Source: Kiritimatiellia bacterium
GTDB lineage: Bacteria; Verrucomicrobiota; Kiritimatiellia; RFP12; UBA1067
Assembly: GCA_017405115.1 (NCBI GenBank)
Contig: JAFRBA010000176.1
Coordinates: forward strand, 1 to 46,057
DNA length: 46,057 nt
Reading direction: 5' to 3'
Shown: in pieces, positions 24,592 to 32,292 of the stretch
Layout of the letters: every line of letters begins with the position of its first letter
Position numbering within the stretch: position 1 is the first letter of the stretch
Program-made: the position numbers and the translations under genes
Notes under the pieces: generated by a model
Told to the model about the DNA's origin: nothing
The model's input: only the letters and a program-made list of their open reading frames with translations
The model's database searches: none

Positions 24592-24600
24592 ATTTTATCA
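24592..24600 (-). promoter_or_regulatory. Extended -10 promoter for the co-polymerase operon
   Basis: TGATAAAAT on the minus strand preceded by TGAAATA. Its TGA is the stop codon of the upstream GT4 gene. The hexamer ends 12 nt before the ATG at 24579, with no ribosome binding site. Confidence 0.6.
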
Positions 24601-25890
24601 TATTTCAGCGTAAAATTCAACCAGTCGGGAGGCAAGCCTGGCCCAGTCGTACTCAAACGCGGCGGAATGGCCGAGTTCCGACATCTTATGCCCATTTTCC
24701 GTCGCAACGGAAACGGCTGCGTCTAGCGCGGATGAATCGTCCGGCGGAAACGTCGCCGCCGCGCCGGGATGCGCCGCGCACAGGCGCCCCAGCCCGCCGA
24801 CTTCGCTCGCAGCGACGGGAAGCCCCGCCGCCCACGCCTCCAGCACGGCTATCCCGAACGGCTCGTGCCGACTCGGCAGGACGAAGACATCCGCGCTCGC
24901 GTACTCGGAAGCGAGCTCCTGGCTCCCCGGCTTAAGCGCGCCGACGATCTCAAGCCTGTCCGCCACTCCAAGCTCCGCCGCCCTCGACTCGATTTCAGCC
25001 TTGTAGTCCGGCTGCGTAACCGGCCCCACGAGGCGAACGCGCCCGGCGGGATGTCGCGCAAGCCACTCCACGAGCATCATCTGGTTCTTCTGGCGGTCAA
25101 TCCTCGCCACGCAGAGGAGGCGAAGTGGCATTCCCTGGCATGAGACGTTAGACGCGAGACGAGAAAAATCCTCGCGCCTCGCGTCTCGCGTCTCACGCCC
25201 CGCATCCTTAAACAGCCTCGTGTCAACCCCATTCGGCAGAAACAACACGTGAGGATGCCTCGCCTTGTACTTTTCGGCCTCGTCTTCGCCGACGCAGACG
25301 ATGCCGCCGAAGTCCTCCGGGATACGGCGAACCCAGCCCATCGCGTAGTCGACCACCTTCCCCCATGGCAGCCGACCGCGAGTCGGCGCCTTCAGGCTCT
25401 TCGCCTCGACTTCCGGCACGTTCGCCCCTCCTCCGTGGAGGGAGATGACGGCTTTGATTGTTTTATTGGCAACCCTCAGGCAAAGTTCGGCGATGCGCGC
25501 CATCGCATGGCAGTGGATGACATCCGGCTTGAATTCGAGAAGCGCCCTGCCGAGGCCGGGGACGAATGGATTCCCGCCCTTGCGGTCCAGTTCCGCCACA
25601 AGGCCCTTCGGCATCGGCCACCAGGGGTATATCGGCCGGAAGCGAACGATCTCAATGCCATCGACGGCTTCCGTATATTGCTCGTTTTTTCGCCACAAAG
25701 AACACAAAGGGCACAAAGGCTTTGTGTTCTCTGTGCTCTTTGTGGCTAAACCCTTCCACAGCGCGGTCGTCGCGAAGAGGCGCACTTCGTGCCCCGCGGC
25801 CTTCTGCGCCTTGGCGATGTTCCAGACGACCTGCTCCGTGCCACCCCAGTCGTCGAACGAAAGCCGCCTCAGGACATGTGCGATCCTCAT
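24598..25890 (-). CDS. Glycosyltransferase family 4
   Basis: A 430-aa GT-B transferase beginning MRIAHVLRRLSFDDWGGTEQ. Seen: HCHAMARIAEL, the mid-domain VLFLPNGVDTRLF, a donor site starting LLCVARIDRQKNQ, and PSRHEPFGIAVLEAWAAGLPVAASEVGG with the E-x7-E motif. Two repeat elements lie in frame: a 9-bp-unit palindrome near residue 55 (KSTENTKPLCPLCSLW) and a GAGACGC-family palindrome near residue 235 (RETRDARRE), in a loop just before the second domain. Start overlaps the upstream stop (ATGA). Confidence 0.87.
   Translation of the reverse strand: MRIAHVLRRLSFDDWGGTEQVVWNIAKAQKAAGHEVRLFATTALWKGLATKSTENTKPLCPLCSLWRKNEQYTEAVDGIEIVRFRPIYPWWPMPKGLVAELDRKGGNPFVPGLGRALLEFKPDVIHCHAMARIAELCLRVANKTIKAVISLHGGGANVPEVEAKSLKAPTRGRLPWGKVVDYAMGWVRRIPEDFGGIVCVGEDEAEKYKARHPHVLFLPNGVDTRLFKDAGRETRDARREDFSRLASNVSCQGMPLRLLCVARIDRQKNQMMLVEWLARHPAGRVRLVGPVTQPDYKAEIESRAAELGVADRLEIVGALKPGSQELASEYASADVFVLPSRHEPFGIAVLEAWAAGLPVAASEVGGLGRLCAAHPGAAATFPPDDSSALDAAVSVATENGHKMSELGHSAAFEYDWARLASRLVEFYAEI
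25140..25198 (-). repeat. Heptad palindrome, GAGACGC family
   Basis: Left arm has GAGACGT, TAGACGC, GAGACGA units; the right arm is the complement (CTCGCGT, CTCGCGT, CTCAC). In frame it encodes RETRDARREDFSRLASNVS. Homologous to copies at 26261 and 26800. Confidence 0.75.
25690..25747 (-). repeat. Palindrome with CACAAAG units
   Basis: A near-perfect inverted repeat: CGCCACAAAGAACACAAAGG on the left faces CTCTGTGCTCTTTGTGGC on the right. Units are 9 bp (CACAAAGAA). It is in frame in the N-terminal half of the GT4 gene. Confidence 0.75.
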
Positions 25891-28070
25891 CTGCGATAAC
25901 CTCCGAGCATGTGCATCAACGACAGCCACGCGAACTTGACGAGCCCGTAGGCGTAGCGCCTCCAAAGGCGGCCTGGCTCCTGGATTATCCGGTAGACCCA
26001 CTCCAGCCCGCACTTCTGCATCCACTTAGGCGCGCGCTTCACGCGCCCGGCCAGGAAGTTGAACGTTCCCCCTATGCCGATCATCGTGCCGACGTCTAGC
26101 TTCGCGGCGTTGCGCCCCATCCACAGCTCCTGCTTCGGGTTGCCCAGCGCGACGAACAGCATGTCGGGCTTCGCAGCGTTGATGCGCTCCACGATCTCGG
26201 GCTGCTCCTGGTCGAGCTTCACGAAAGAATCGTCGATCCCGACGAGGAGAGAACTTGAGGGGCGCGAGACATTAGACGCGAGACTCGAAGAGTTCTCTCG
26301 CCTCTCGTCTCTTGTCTCATGCCCAAGGCATCCTAACTTCTCAAACGCCTCTTCGACGGCGTCGCGGTCGCCCCCCAGGACATAGACCGACAGGCCTTCC
26401 TCGGCGCAGCGGCGGCATATCGCGGGAACCATGTCGGCCCCCGTGACGCGCTCCGGAAGCGGACGCCTCAGCAGCCGCGAGAGCAGCACGATCGGCATGC
26501 CGTCGGCCGTCACGAAGTCGGCGTTCCTGAGATAGCCCCACAGCTCGTCGTTTCCCCCGAAAGGCCACCCACTCACGGCATTGGCGACGAAGTCGACGTT
26601 CAGCGTCGCGACGAAGGCCGCTTTGAGTTGTGAGTTGGGAGTTTTGAGTTTTGAGTTGTCGTTCGTCGACAGTCGAACGTCGCCAGGCTGTCGAATGTCG
26701 GCTGTCGAACGTCGCCGCCTCGCAAGCTCGAGAATCCTCTCTACCGCCTCGTCTTCGGTTACGCGCGCCACGGGAATGCCGAAAAGAAGAGATATGTCTG
26801 GGCGCGAGACGTCAGACGAGAGACGCGAAGAACCCTCTCGTCTCTCGTCTCCTGTCCCATGCCCCCCCGACTCTTCTATCAGCCTCACCAACCCCCTAGC
26901 ATGGTCGGACCACGAGAAGCGCTTGACCCATTCGCGTCCACGTGCGACGCGCGCTTCGCGATCTGCCTCGCTCTCGCCCAGAAGCCGCGCCAGCACGGCT
27001 GCCATGTCGTCGACGCTCTCCGGGTCGAACGTGATCGCCACGTCGCCGGCGATTTCCCCGAGCGAACCGTTGTTCGAGCAGGCGCAGGGAATTCCGCGGT
27101 CCATCGCCTCTACGAGCGAGAGCCCGAAGCCCTCGAACAGGCTCGGGAAGACGTAGAACCCCGCCTCGGACCACAGCCGCGGCATGTCGGGACTCTCCAC
27201 GAAGCCCGTGAAGCGGATCAAGTCGGCGTGCGGAGACTTCGCCGCGGCGTCATGCACGACGTCGGCGTCCTTCCAGTCGGCCCCAGCGATGACCAGTGGA
27301 TGCCTCTCGGCGACCTCGCGCGGCAACCTCGAATACGCCTCGATCAGCCTTACGTGGTTCTTTCCCGGGTGCTCGATGCGGGAGATGTATAGAATAGTGC
27401 CTAGTGCAGAGTGCCTAGTGCAGAGTGCGGGGTGCTTAGTGTCTAGCGTCTGGTCTTCGCATTCCGCACTAGGCACTAGGCACTTCGCACTTCGTACTAA
27501 CCCGTTGTACAGCACCGTCACGTCCTCTTCGCGGCAGTTCCAGAACTTCACCATGTCGGTCTTCGTCGCGCCGCTCACGGCGACAAGGTGCTGCGCCCTC
27601 TTCGCGAAGAACGGCAGCACGTGCGCGAGGTAGAACATGCGCGAGCGCGAGTACTTGCCCGGAATGTGGAAGTTCGCGAGGTCGTGTACGGTCGCCGTAG
27701 TGGGAAGTGGATACCACGCGCACACGCGGCGGTTCGCCGCGCATATCACGAACCCGTCGAAGTCGCGGCGGCGCCGCCTGATCCAGAACGGCAGGCAGAA
27801 GAGATGCCAGAGCATGGAAAGAGCCGGGCGGCGCGTCCAGCGAGGGGCGAATATCGAATGTAAAGTGTAAAATGAAGAATGTAAAATGGATTCGGCGCAT
27901 TTTACACTTTCCATTTTACATTTTACATTCGCTTCTGTGCGTGCCTCTGGCTCGCACAGAAGCGTCAGCTCGTGACCTTGCGCGGCCAGGGCTGCGACGA
28001 CCTCGCGGGCGTAAACCGAGATGCCGCTCTTGCCGCCGTCATACGGTATGCACGATACGAGCAGCTTCAT
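25887..28070 (-). CDS. GT4 glycosyltransferase fused to WecG/TagA/CpsF (GT26) transferase
   Basis: A 727-aa two-domain enzyme. Residues 1 to about 395 are a GT4 transferase: GGKSGISVYAREV loop, TVHDLANFHIPG, LYISRIEHPGKNH, and PSLFEGFGLSLVEAMDRGIP with the E-x7-E motif. Residues about 470-720 are a GT26 domain: LNVDFVANA, NADFVTADGMPIV, GADMVPAICRRC, VLGGDRD, and PDMLFVALGNPKQELWM. GT26 enzymes add the second sugar to an undecaprenyl-linked sugar, so both domains probably act early on one lipid-linked intermediate. Five repeat elements are inserted in frame: two in the GT4 half, two in the inter-domain linker and one in the GT26 half. The gene is 3 nt after the hybrid kinase stop. Confidence 0.88.
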   Translation of the reverse strand: MKLLVSCIPYDGGKSGISVYAREVVAALAAQGHELTLLCEPEARTEANVKCKMESVKCAESILHSSFYTLHSIFAPRWTRRPALSMLWHLFCLPFWIRRRRRDFDGFVICAANRRVCAWYPLPTTATVHDLANFHIPGKYSRSRMFYLAHVLPFFAKRAQHLVAVSGATKTDMVKFWNCREEDVTVLYNGLVRSAKCLVPSAECEDQTLDTKHPALCTRHSALGTILYISRIEHPGKNHVRLIEAYSRLPREVAERHPLVIAGADWKDADVVHDAAAKSPHADLIRFTGFVESPDMPRLWSEAGFYVFPSLFEGFGLSLVEAMDRGIPCACSNNGSLGEIAGDVAITFDPESVDDMAAVLARLLGESEADREARVARGREWVKRFSWSDHARGLVRLIEESGGHGTGDERREGSSRLSSDVSRPDISLLFGIPVARVTEDEAVERILELARRRRSTADIRQPGDVRLSTNDNSKLKTPNSQLKAAFVATLNVDFVANAVSGWPFGGNDELWGYLRNADFVTADGMPIVLLSRLLRRPLPERVTGADMVPAICRRCAEEGLSVYVLGGDRDAVEEAFEKLGCLGHETRDERRENSSSLASNVSRPSSSLLVGIDDSFVKLDQEQPEIVERINAAKPDMLFVALGNPKQELWMGRNAAKLDVGTMIGIGGTFNFLAGRVKRAPKWMQKCGLEWVYRIIQEPGRLWRRYAYGLVKFAWLSLMHMLGGYRR
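26261..26327 (-). repeat. Heptad palindrome, GAGACGC family, in the GT26 domain
   Basis: Arms of GAGACAT/TAGACGC units and complementary CTCTCGT/CTCTTGT/CTCATG units, with GGGC at one end and GCCC at the other. Encodes HETRDERRENSSSLASNVSR in frame. Confidence 0.75.
26621..26716 (-). repeat. Two adjacent heptad runs in the fusion linker
   Basis: 26621-26659 holds TGAGTTG/GGAGTTT/TGAGTTT units (encoding KLKTPNSQLK). 26664-26716 holds TGTCGAA/TGTCGGC/CGTCGCC units arranged as an inverted repeat (encoding TADIRQPGDVRLST). Both keep the frame between the GT4 and GT26 domains. Confidence 0.7.
26800..26866 (-). repeat. Heptad palindrome, GAGACGA family, in the fusion linker
   Basis: Same layout and GGGC...GCCC ends as the copy at 26261. 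Encodes GTGDERREGSSRLSSDVSRP in frame, directly after the GT4 domain. Confidence 0.75.
27395..27500 (-). repeat. Heptad palindrome, AGTGCCT family
   Basis: Left arm: about eight 7-bp units such as AGTGCCT, AGTGCAG, AGTGCGG, TGCTTAG. Right arm: the complementary GCACTAG, GCACTAG, GCACTTC units. Encodes SAKCLVPSAECEDQ...CTRHSALGT in frame, between the two halves of the GT4 domain. Confidence 0.75.
27856..27931 (-). repeat. Heptad palindrome, GTGTAAA family
   Basis: GAATGTAAAGTGTAAAATG on the left faces the complementary CATTTTACACTTTCC and TTTACATTC on the right. Encodes NVKCKMESVKC ... LHSSFYTLHSI in frame in the N-terminal half of the GT4 domain. A further inverted repeat (CTTCTGTGCG/CGCACAGAAG) lies at 27932-27963. 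Confidence 0.75.
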
Positions 28071-28073
28071 CTC

Positions 28074-31000
28074 TTACATCTGCGAGGCGACATCGCCGAA
28101 CAGCGCCTTCAGCTTGGCGCCGGTGACGGGCTTCGAGATGACCTTGGCGAAGAGGTTCATGTCGTACGTCGAGCCTACGTCGACGTCGGCTGTCACGGCC
28201 ACGATCGGTATCTCGGCAAGCTTGCGGTCCCTGCGCATGGCCTCGGCAAGCTGGGTGCCGTCCATCTTCGGCATCCACATGTCGGTGAGAACCAGGTCCG
28301 GCACCCACTCCTTCATGACCTCGAGCGCCATCTCGCCGTTCTCGGCGTAGCGGATGTCCTTGATCTTCAGGTTCCTCAGGTGTATGCCGAGGATCTTGCG
28401 GTTCATCGTCATGTCGTCAACCACTAGGACTCGTTCGGGAAGCACCTCGCGAATCACCTTCTCGGCTGCACGGGGGATCGTGGAGACGTTCTGCACGACG
28501 ACAAGATCCGGGATGTCGATTACGAACGTAGTGCCCTTGCCGAGCTCGCTCTTCGCGACGATCGTCCCCCCCGCGTTGTCCACCATCCGCTTCACGATCG
28601 GGAGGCCAAGGCCCGTGCCATTGATCTCGCCCGCGCTCGACTGCATGCGGCTTCGGATGTCCTGGACGAACGGGTCGAAGAGCTTGTCCATCTTGTCCTG
28701 CGAAATGCCGCAGCCGGTGTCGCTGACCTCGAGGTGAAGGTTGCTGTTCGCCGCCTCCCACCTCGCCTTGATGACGATCTCGCCCTGATCGGTGAACTTC
28801 GCCGAGTTGCCCACGAGGTTGATGAGAATCTGGCGCACGCCCTGCTGCGCGAGCTCGACGATCGGGAGCTGCTCCGGCGGGGGGGCTTCCACCCTGAGCT
28901 TCACGCCGTGCCGGCGCACCCGGTAGCCGAAGATGGCCGGCAGCTCCCTCAGGAGCGATGCGACGTCGCACACGCCCGTGCGCATGTTCATTGCGCCCGC
29001 CTCGAGCTTCGAGAGGTCGAGTATGTCGTTGATGAGGTCCAGGAGCGCGTTTGAGCTGAGGAGGATGCCGTCGATGTACTCCTTGCGCCTCGCCTCGTCG
29101 AGATCGGGGACCGACATGAACTCGGCGAACCCGATCACGGCGTTGAGCGGCGTCCGCAGCTCGTGCGACATCATCGCCAGGAAGCGCGTCTTCGCCTGCG
29201 CGTGGTCCTCGGCCTCCGCCGCGGCCTTGTTCGCGCGCTTCGTCTGGCGCACCAGCAGCGCGAACATGACCGAGCCGAACAGCACGACGGCGAGCAGTGT
29301 GCACGACACGACGACGGCGATGACGTGCGTCAGCTCGCTCTTGGTCATGCCGAACACCTTGTGTGTGACCTGGCGCTCCGCCGAGGCCTTCATGAACAGC
29401 TCCTGCATGTAGCTCGCGTCGATGCTCATGGCCGTCTTGTGGAGTATCGAGACCAGCTCCTGCGGAACGTACTTGTTGGCGAACATCTCGAAGTCCATGT
29501 AGGTCCCCTCCGCCTTGTAGAATTCGGCGACGGTCTGCGGCACCGGCATGGCCATCACGGACTTCGCGCCGTACGTCGCCCTCTCGGCCGCGGCGGGGAA
29601 CGGCACCCACAGCTCGGTCTCGCCGCGCAGGAACTTCGCCTCCGCAGTCTGGATGCCGGTCTGCTCCTGCGGCACGATCTTGAGCCCCGTCCTTCGGGAG
29701 AGCTCGGCCGTGAACGCGCCCACCAGCCCCATCGGGTGGCCGTGCCCGTCGAAGATCGAGAGCGGCCACGGGGAGAAGTCGATGACGACCGGCTTGCCGG
29801 ACTTCACTCGCGCCGAAAGCCACTCCGCCTCCTTGAGCGTCAGGGCGGCCATCTCGCGGTGGTTGCTGTAGTGGTGCTCGCTTATCATCCTCATGTACTT
29901 CGGGAGGTCGTCGCACACCGCGTCGAGCGCGTGTTCCAGGTCCTCGAAGATGTCCTTTCGCTTCAGCGACGCGCAGATGTACATCGGATGCGATGCGTAG
30001 AGGTGCAGGGGCGTCTCCTTCGCGAGTTCCGGCATCTCGACGTCCACGCAGGCGTCGACCTCGCCCTTGAAGTACGCGGCGATCATCGCACGGTCGGTGT
30101 GGTACTCCTTCCATGTGATGTCCAGCGCCCCCTGCTGGATCTGCCTCTTCACCCGCTCCGCGCTGATGGAGTTTGCGAGCATCCCGACCTTCATCCCGCC
30201 CCAGGTCGAAGGCTGCCCCGGCTTGTACTTGCTTCCGGGGTGCGACCAGAGGTAGACGCGGAGCATTCCCACGGGCGTGTGCGGGTAGTGGAACTGTTCG
30301 CGGCGCGACGCGGCGAAGCCGAGCCCGCCTATCAGGTCGAGCCTTCCGTTGCGCACGTCCTCCAGGCTTTCGTCGTAGCCGCCGTAGACGTAGTCGGGCG
30401 TCCAGTGCGTGATCCCGCATATCGTCTTCATCCACTGCGCGAGCGCGCCGGACCTCTCCCCGTCAGGCGTCACCTCGAAAAGGTCGCCGCGGCTGTACGC
30501 GGCGACTCGCACGCGGTTCTGCGGCCTCGGGATTCCGAGGAGCTCCTCTCTCCATTCGTCGATGTGGTCGATGTGGTCGATGTAGCAGTCGCGCCAGTTC
30601 TTGTTCAGCCGCTCGAACAGCTCCGGCTTGTCCTTGCGCACCGCGAAGTACACGTTGCGCGCCCCGATCGGGACGATCTCGACAAGCCCCTCCGGACGCT
30701 TGCTGAACGGGGTGTAGAGGAAAAGGACCTCGATTTCTCCCTCGCGCAGGGCCTTGACCGCGCCCTCGCTCGTCTTGTACTCCACGTACTCCGGCGAGAG
30801 CTTCGCGTGCTCGAAGTAGTCCTCCCGGTCTCTGCTCTGTCCCTGCGAGACCGGAGAATAGCCGATGCGGAGCCTCGGCCAGTCGGTGATCTTCGTCGAC
30901 ATCAGCTCGATGGCGCGGGAAGGCATCGCGTACAGCGCGAAGTGCATGCGGCCCATCGGCTGAAGCGGGAAACTGTAGTGCCTCAGCAGTTCCGGCGTCC

Positions 31001-31262
31001 GAAACGCCGAGCAGATGACGTCGGCTTCCTCCGGCGATATGGTGTTGTCTTCGCCGCTCTTTACGCGCTCGACCTCCAGCCCGGACGTCTTCAGCACGCA
31101 GTCCATTATCCTGCGGCTGAACATCACGTCGGCCGCCGCCCAGTGGTCGAGTTCCGCGTTTCGCACGCAGTCGGCGACCTTGACGACCTCGGCACTTGCC
31201 GAAAGCGAATGTAAAGTGTAAAGTGTAAAGTGTAAAATGAGCAGTGGCAAAAATCGTTTCAT
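28074..31262 (-). CDS. Hybrid sensor kinase with multiple periplasmic solute-binding domains
   Basis: A 1062-aa sensor of BvgS/EvgS type. A signal peptide (1-24) is followed by a solute-binding-like module at about 25-243, a second SBP_bac_3-like module at about 248-485 (GRLDLIGGLGFAASRREQF) and a third, shorter one at about 488-600. A membrane helix (about 645-672) leads to HisKA with MMSHELRTPLNAV (His700), HATPase (DTGCGIS, GTGLGLPIV) and a C-terminal receiver with Asp994 (LTDMWMPKMDG) and Lys1044. It has no HPt domain; the separate HPt protein encoded at 34536-34844 could serve. The signal-peptide core ILHFTLYTLHSL is encoded by a heptad repeat, and a 9-bp tandem repeat encodes IDHIDHID near residue 230. 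Probably senses small ligands and controls polysaccharide output. Confidence 0.9.
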   Translation of the reverse strand: MKRFLPLLILHFTLYTLHSLSASAEVVKVADCVRNAELDHWAAADVMFSRRIMDCVLKTSGLEVERVKSGEDNTISPEEADVICSAFRTPELLRHYSFPLQPMGRMHFALYAMPSRAIELMSTKITDWPRLRIGYSPVSQGQSRDREDYFEHAKLSPEYVEYKTSEGAVKALREGEIEVLFLYTPFSKRPEGLVEIVPIGARNVYFAVRKDKPELFERLNKNWRDCYIDHIDHIDEWREELLGIPRPQNRVRVAAYSRGDLFEVTPDGERSGALAQWMKTICGITHWTPDYVYGGYDESLEDVRNGRLDLIGGLGFAASRREQFHYPHTPVGMLRVYLWSHPGSKYKPGQPSTWGGMKVGMLANSISAERVKRQIQQGALDITWKEYHTDRAMIAAYFKGEVDACVDVEMPELAKETPLHLYASHPMYICASLKRKDIFEDLEHALDAVCDDLPKYMRMISEHHYSNHREMAALTLKEAEWLSARVKSGKPVVIDFSPWPLSIFDGHGHPMGLVGAFTAELSRRTGLKIVPQEQTGIQTAEAKFLRGETELWVPFPAAAERATYGAKSVMAMPVPQTVAEFYKAEGTYMDFEMFANKYVPQELVSILHKTAMSIDASYMQELFMKASAERQVTHKVFGMTKSELTHVIAVVVSCTLLAVVLFGSVMFALLVRQTKRANKAAAEAEDHAQAKTRFLAMMSHELRTPLNAVIGFAEFMSVPDLDEARRKEYIDGILLSSNALLDLINDILDLSKLEAGAMNMRTGVCDVASLLRELPAIFGYRVRRHGVKLRVEAPPPEQLPIVELAQQGVRQILINLVGNSAKFTDQGEIVIKARWEAANSNLHLEVSDTGCGISQDKMDKLFDPFVQDIRSRMQSSAGEINGTGLGLPIVKRMVDNAGGTIVAKSELGKGTTFVIDIPDLVVVQNVSTIPRAAEKVIREVLPERVLVVDDMTMNRKILGIHLRNLKIKDIRYAENGEMALEVMKEWVPDLVLTDMWMPKMDGTQLAEAMRRDRKLAEIPIVAVTADVDVGSTYDMNLFAKVISKPVTGAKLKALFGDVASQM
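30567..30592 (-). repeat. 9-bp tandem repeat in the sensor kinase
   Basis: GATGTGGTC occurs twice, followed by GATGTAGCA. It encodes IDHIDHID at the end of the first solute-binding module. Confidence 0.6.
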
Positions 31263-31366
31263 CTTGTTGCTCGCATGGCTAGTGGTTAGTGGCTAGTGGT
31301 CAGTGGCTAGTGGCTAGTTATTTCATTTTTCACTTTACATTTTACACTTTACACTTTACACTCTCT
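31206..31366 (-). repeat. Composite heptad palindrome around the sensor-kinase start
   Basis: Left arm 31207-31240 (GTGTAAA units) lies inside the kinase gene; right arm 31324-31363 (TTTACAC units) lies upstream and reaches the STAS stop codon. Between them at 31276-31318 are six copies of a CTAGTGG-like heptad. The start codon of the kinase gene sits in the loop. Confidence 0.75.
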
Positions 31367-31689
31367 CAGAACTTCGCGTCGTCGACCGTCGGCACTATCT
31401 CGAAGACGCGGCTCACCTTCGTAATGTCGAAGACTATCTTCGGCCCGGCCTGAAGCGCGGCGAGAATGACCTTTCCCCCGCCTGCCTTCGCCTTCTGCAG
31501 AACCTGCACCAGCACGCCTAGCCCGCTCGAGTCTATGTGGACCATTCTGCTCAGGTCGAACAGCACGTTCGTGCCGTCTGACATCTTCGACAGCACTTCG
31601 TCCCTCAGCTCCGGCGCGACGGCGGCGACGAGCCGCCCCTCCACCTCGACTTTAAGCGTTTTTTCCTTTTCCGTTATGTTCCATCCCAT
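31366..31689 (-). CDS. STAS-domain anti-anti-sigma factor-like protein
   Basis: A 107-aa single STAS domain. The regulatory serine lies in MVHIDSSGLGVLVQV, the site that is phosphorylated in SpoIIAA/RsbV proteins. The start at 31689 is supported by GGAAGGA 6-7 nt upstream; the longer reading frame upstream is low-complexity and lacks a site. It sits in the operon with a REC-PP2C-ATPase protein that has both a matching phosphatase and a matching kinase-type domain, so it is probably their substrate and passes on a partner-switch signal. Its target is not evident. Confidence 0.87.
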   Translation of the reverse strand: MGWNITEKEKTLKVEVEGRLVAAVAPELRDEVLSKMSDGTNVLFDLSRMVHIDSSGLGVLVQVLQKAKAGGGKVILAALQAGPKIVFDITKVSRVFEIVPTVDDAKF

Positions 31690-31691
31690 GG

Positions 31692-31826
31692 CTTTCCTTC
31701 CTTTCGTTTTGTTTCCTTGCTTGCTTCTTTGTTTCTTTGTTTTAAGACTTATCGATGACATTCGACATTCAACAACCGACAGCCCTGTTCTTTTTTTTCC
31801 TTCTTCCTTTTTCCTTCTTCCTTAAT
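31692..31826. repeat. Low-complexity heptad-rich spacer
   Basis: The non-coding stretch between the STAS gene and the nucleotidyltransferase fragment. It contains TTCTTCC/TTTTTCC units (31797-31821) and CATTCGA/CATTCAA/CAACCGA units (31759-31781). The latter resemble the repeat at 32288. No gene is seen. Confidence 0.5.
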
Positions 31827-32292
31827 TAAACACTTCCCAGTCGCGGCGGAGCGACGGCGAGATGCCGCGCCGCTCGCGTATCGCCGCCGAGACCCTCCGA
31901 AGCACCCTGAGCTCCGGCATGAGGCCGAAGGTCGAAAGCTCGCCAAGCGTACGGCGGCGAACCAGCCAGCGAACCGCGCTGCGGAGGGTGCGACGTCCAG
32001 GTAGGGCGGCATCGATGATGCCGCCGCGCTTCGGCGGTTTCGTCGAAACCGCCCTACCGACCTCATCTTCTGCCGCGAGCCAGATCTCGCGGGCCTTCTC
32101 CCAGTCGCAGACGGGCTCGGCCTTCGGCCTGAACTTCCAGCCAACCGCCGCGGAGTAGATCGCGTCGCCCAGCGCGGCGGCGCGCTCCTCCGCCTTCCAG
32201 CGGTACGCGCCCTGCGCGATCAGCCTCGCGTCGCCCGCCCCAAGCACGCACTTGTTGATGTTGCGGTTTATGAAGTCGCGTTCCGGTGCCAT
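31822..32292 (-). pseudogene. C-terminal fragment of the split nucleotidyltransferase
   Basis: A 156-aa frame starting MAPERDFINRNINKCVLGAGDARLIAQGAYRW. This looks like the helical C-terminal region that in intact family members follows directly on NRGMGLLLA. Here that phrase is the end of the upstream frame, separated only by repeat sequence, so I read the two as halves of one gene. The frames abut as TGA-ATG, so coupled translation into two polypeptides remains possible. A palindromic element (32000-32058) encodes STKPPKRGGIIDAALPG in frame inside this half. Confidence 0.6.
32000..32058 (-). repeat. GC-rich nested palindrome
   Basis: GGTAGGGCGG at one end faces CCGCCCTACC at the other. Within are two smaller palindromes (GGCATCGATGATGCC-like and GGCGGTTTCGTCGAAACCGCC-like). 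It differs in sequence from the heptad elements but is likewise in frame within a gene. Confidence 0.75.

Noticed and set aside
26621..27500. Clusters of short repeats considered as a CRISPR array
   Set aside because: Units are 7 bp, contiguous, degenerate and palindromically arranged within coding sequence; there are no 20-40 bp direct repeats, unique spacers or cas genes.
29163..31214. Long open frame (683 codons) on the plus strand opposite the sensor kinase
   Set aside because: The minus-strand frame carries a complete signal peptide, sensor modules, HisKA, HATPase and receiver motifs; the plus frame is Arg/His-rich and has no recognisable domain. It is a GC-bias shadow.
31690..31761. 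N-terminal extension of the STAS protein (24 extra residues)
   Set aside because: The added residues are low-complexity K/Q/S/R from a heptad-rich spacer, and a good ribosome binding site precedes the internal ATG at 31689.
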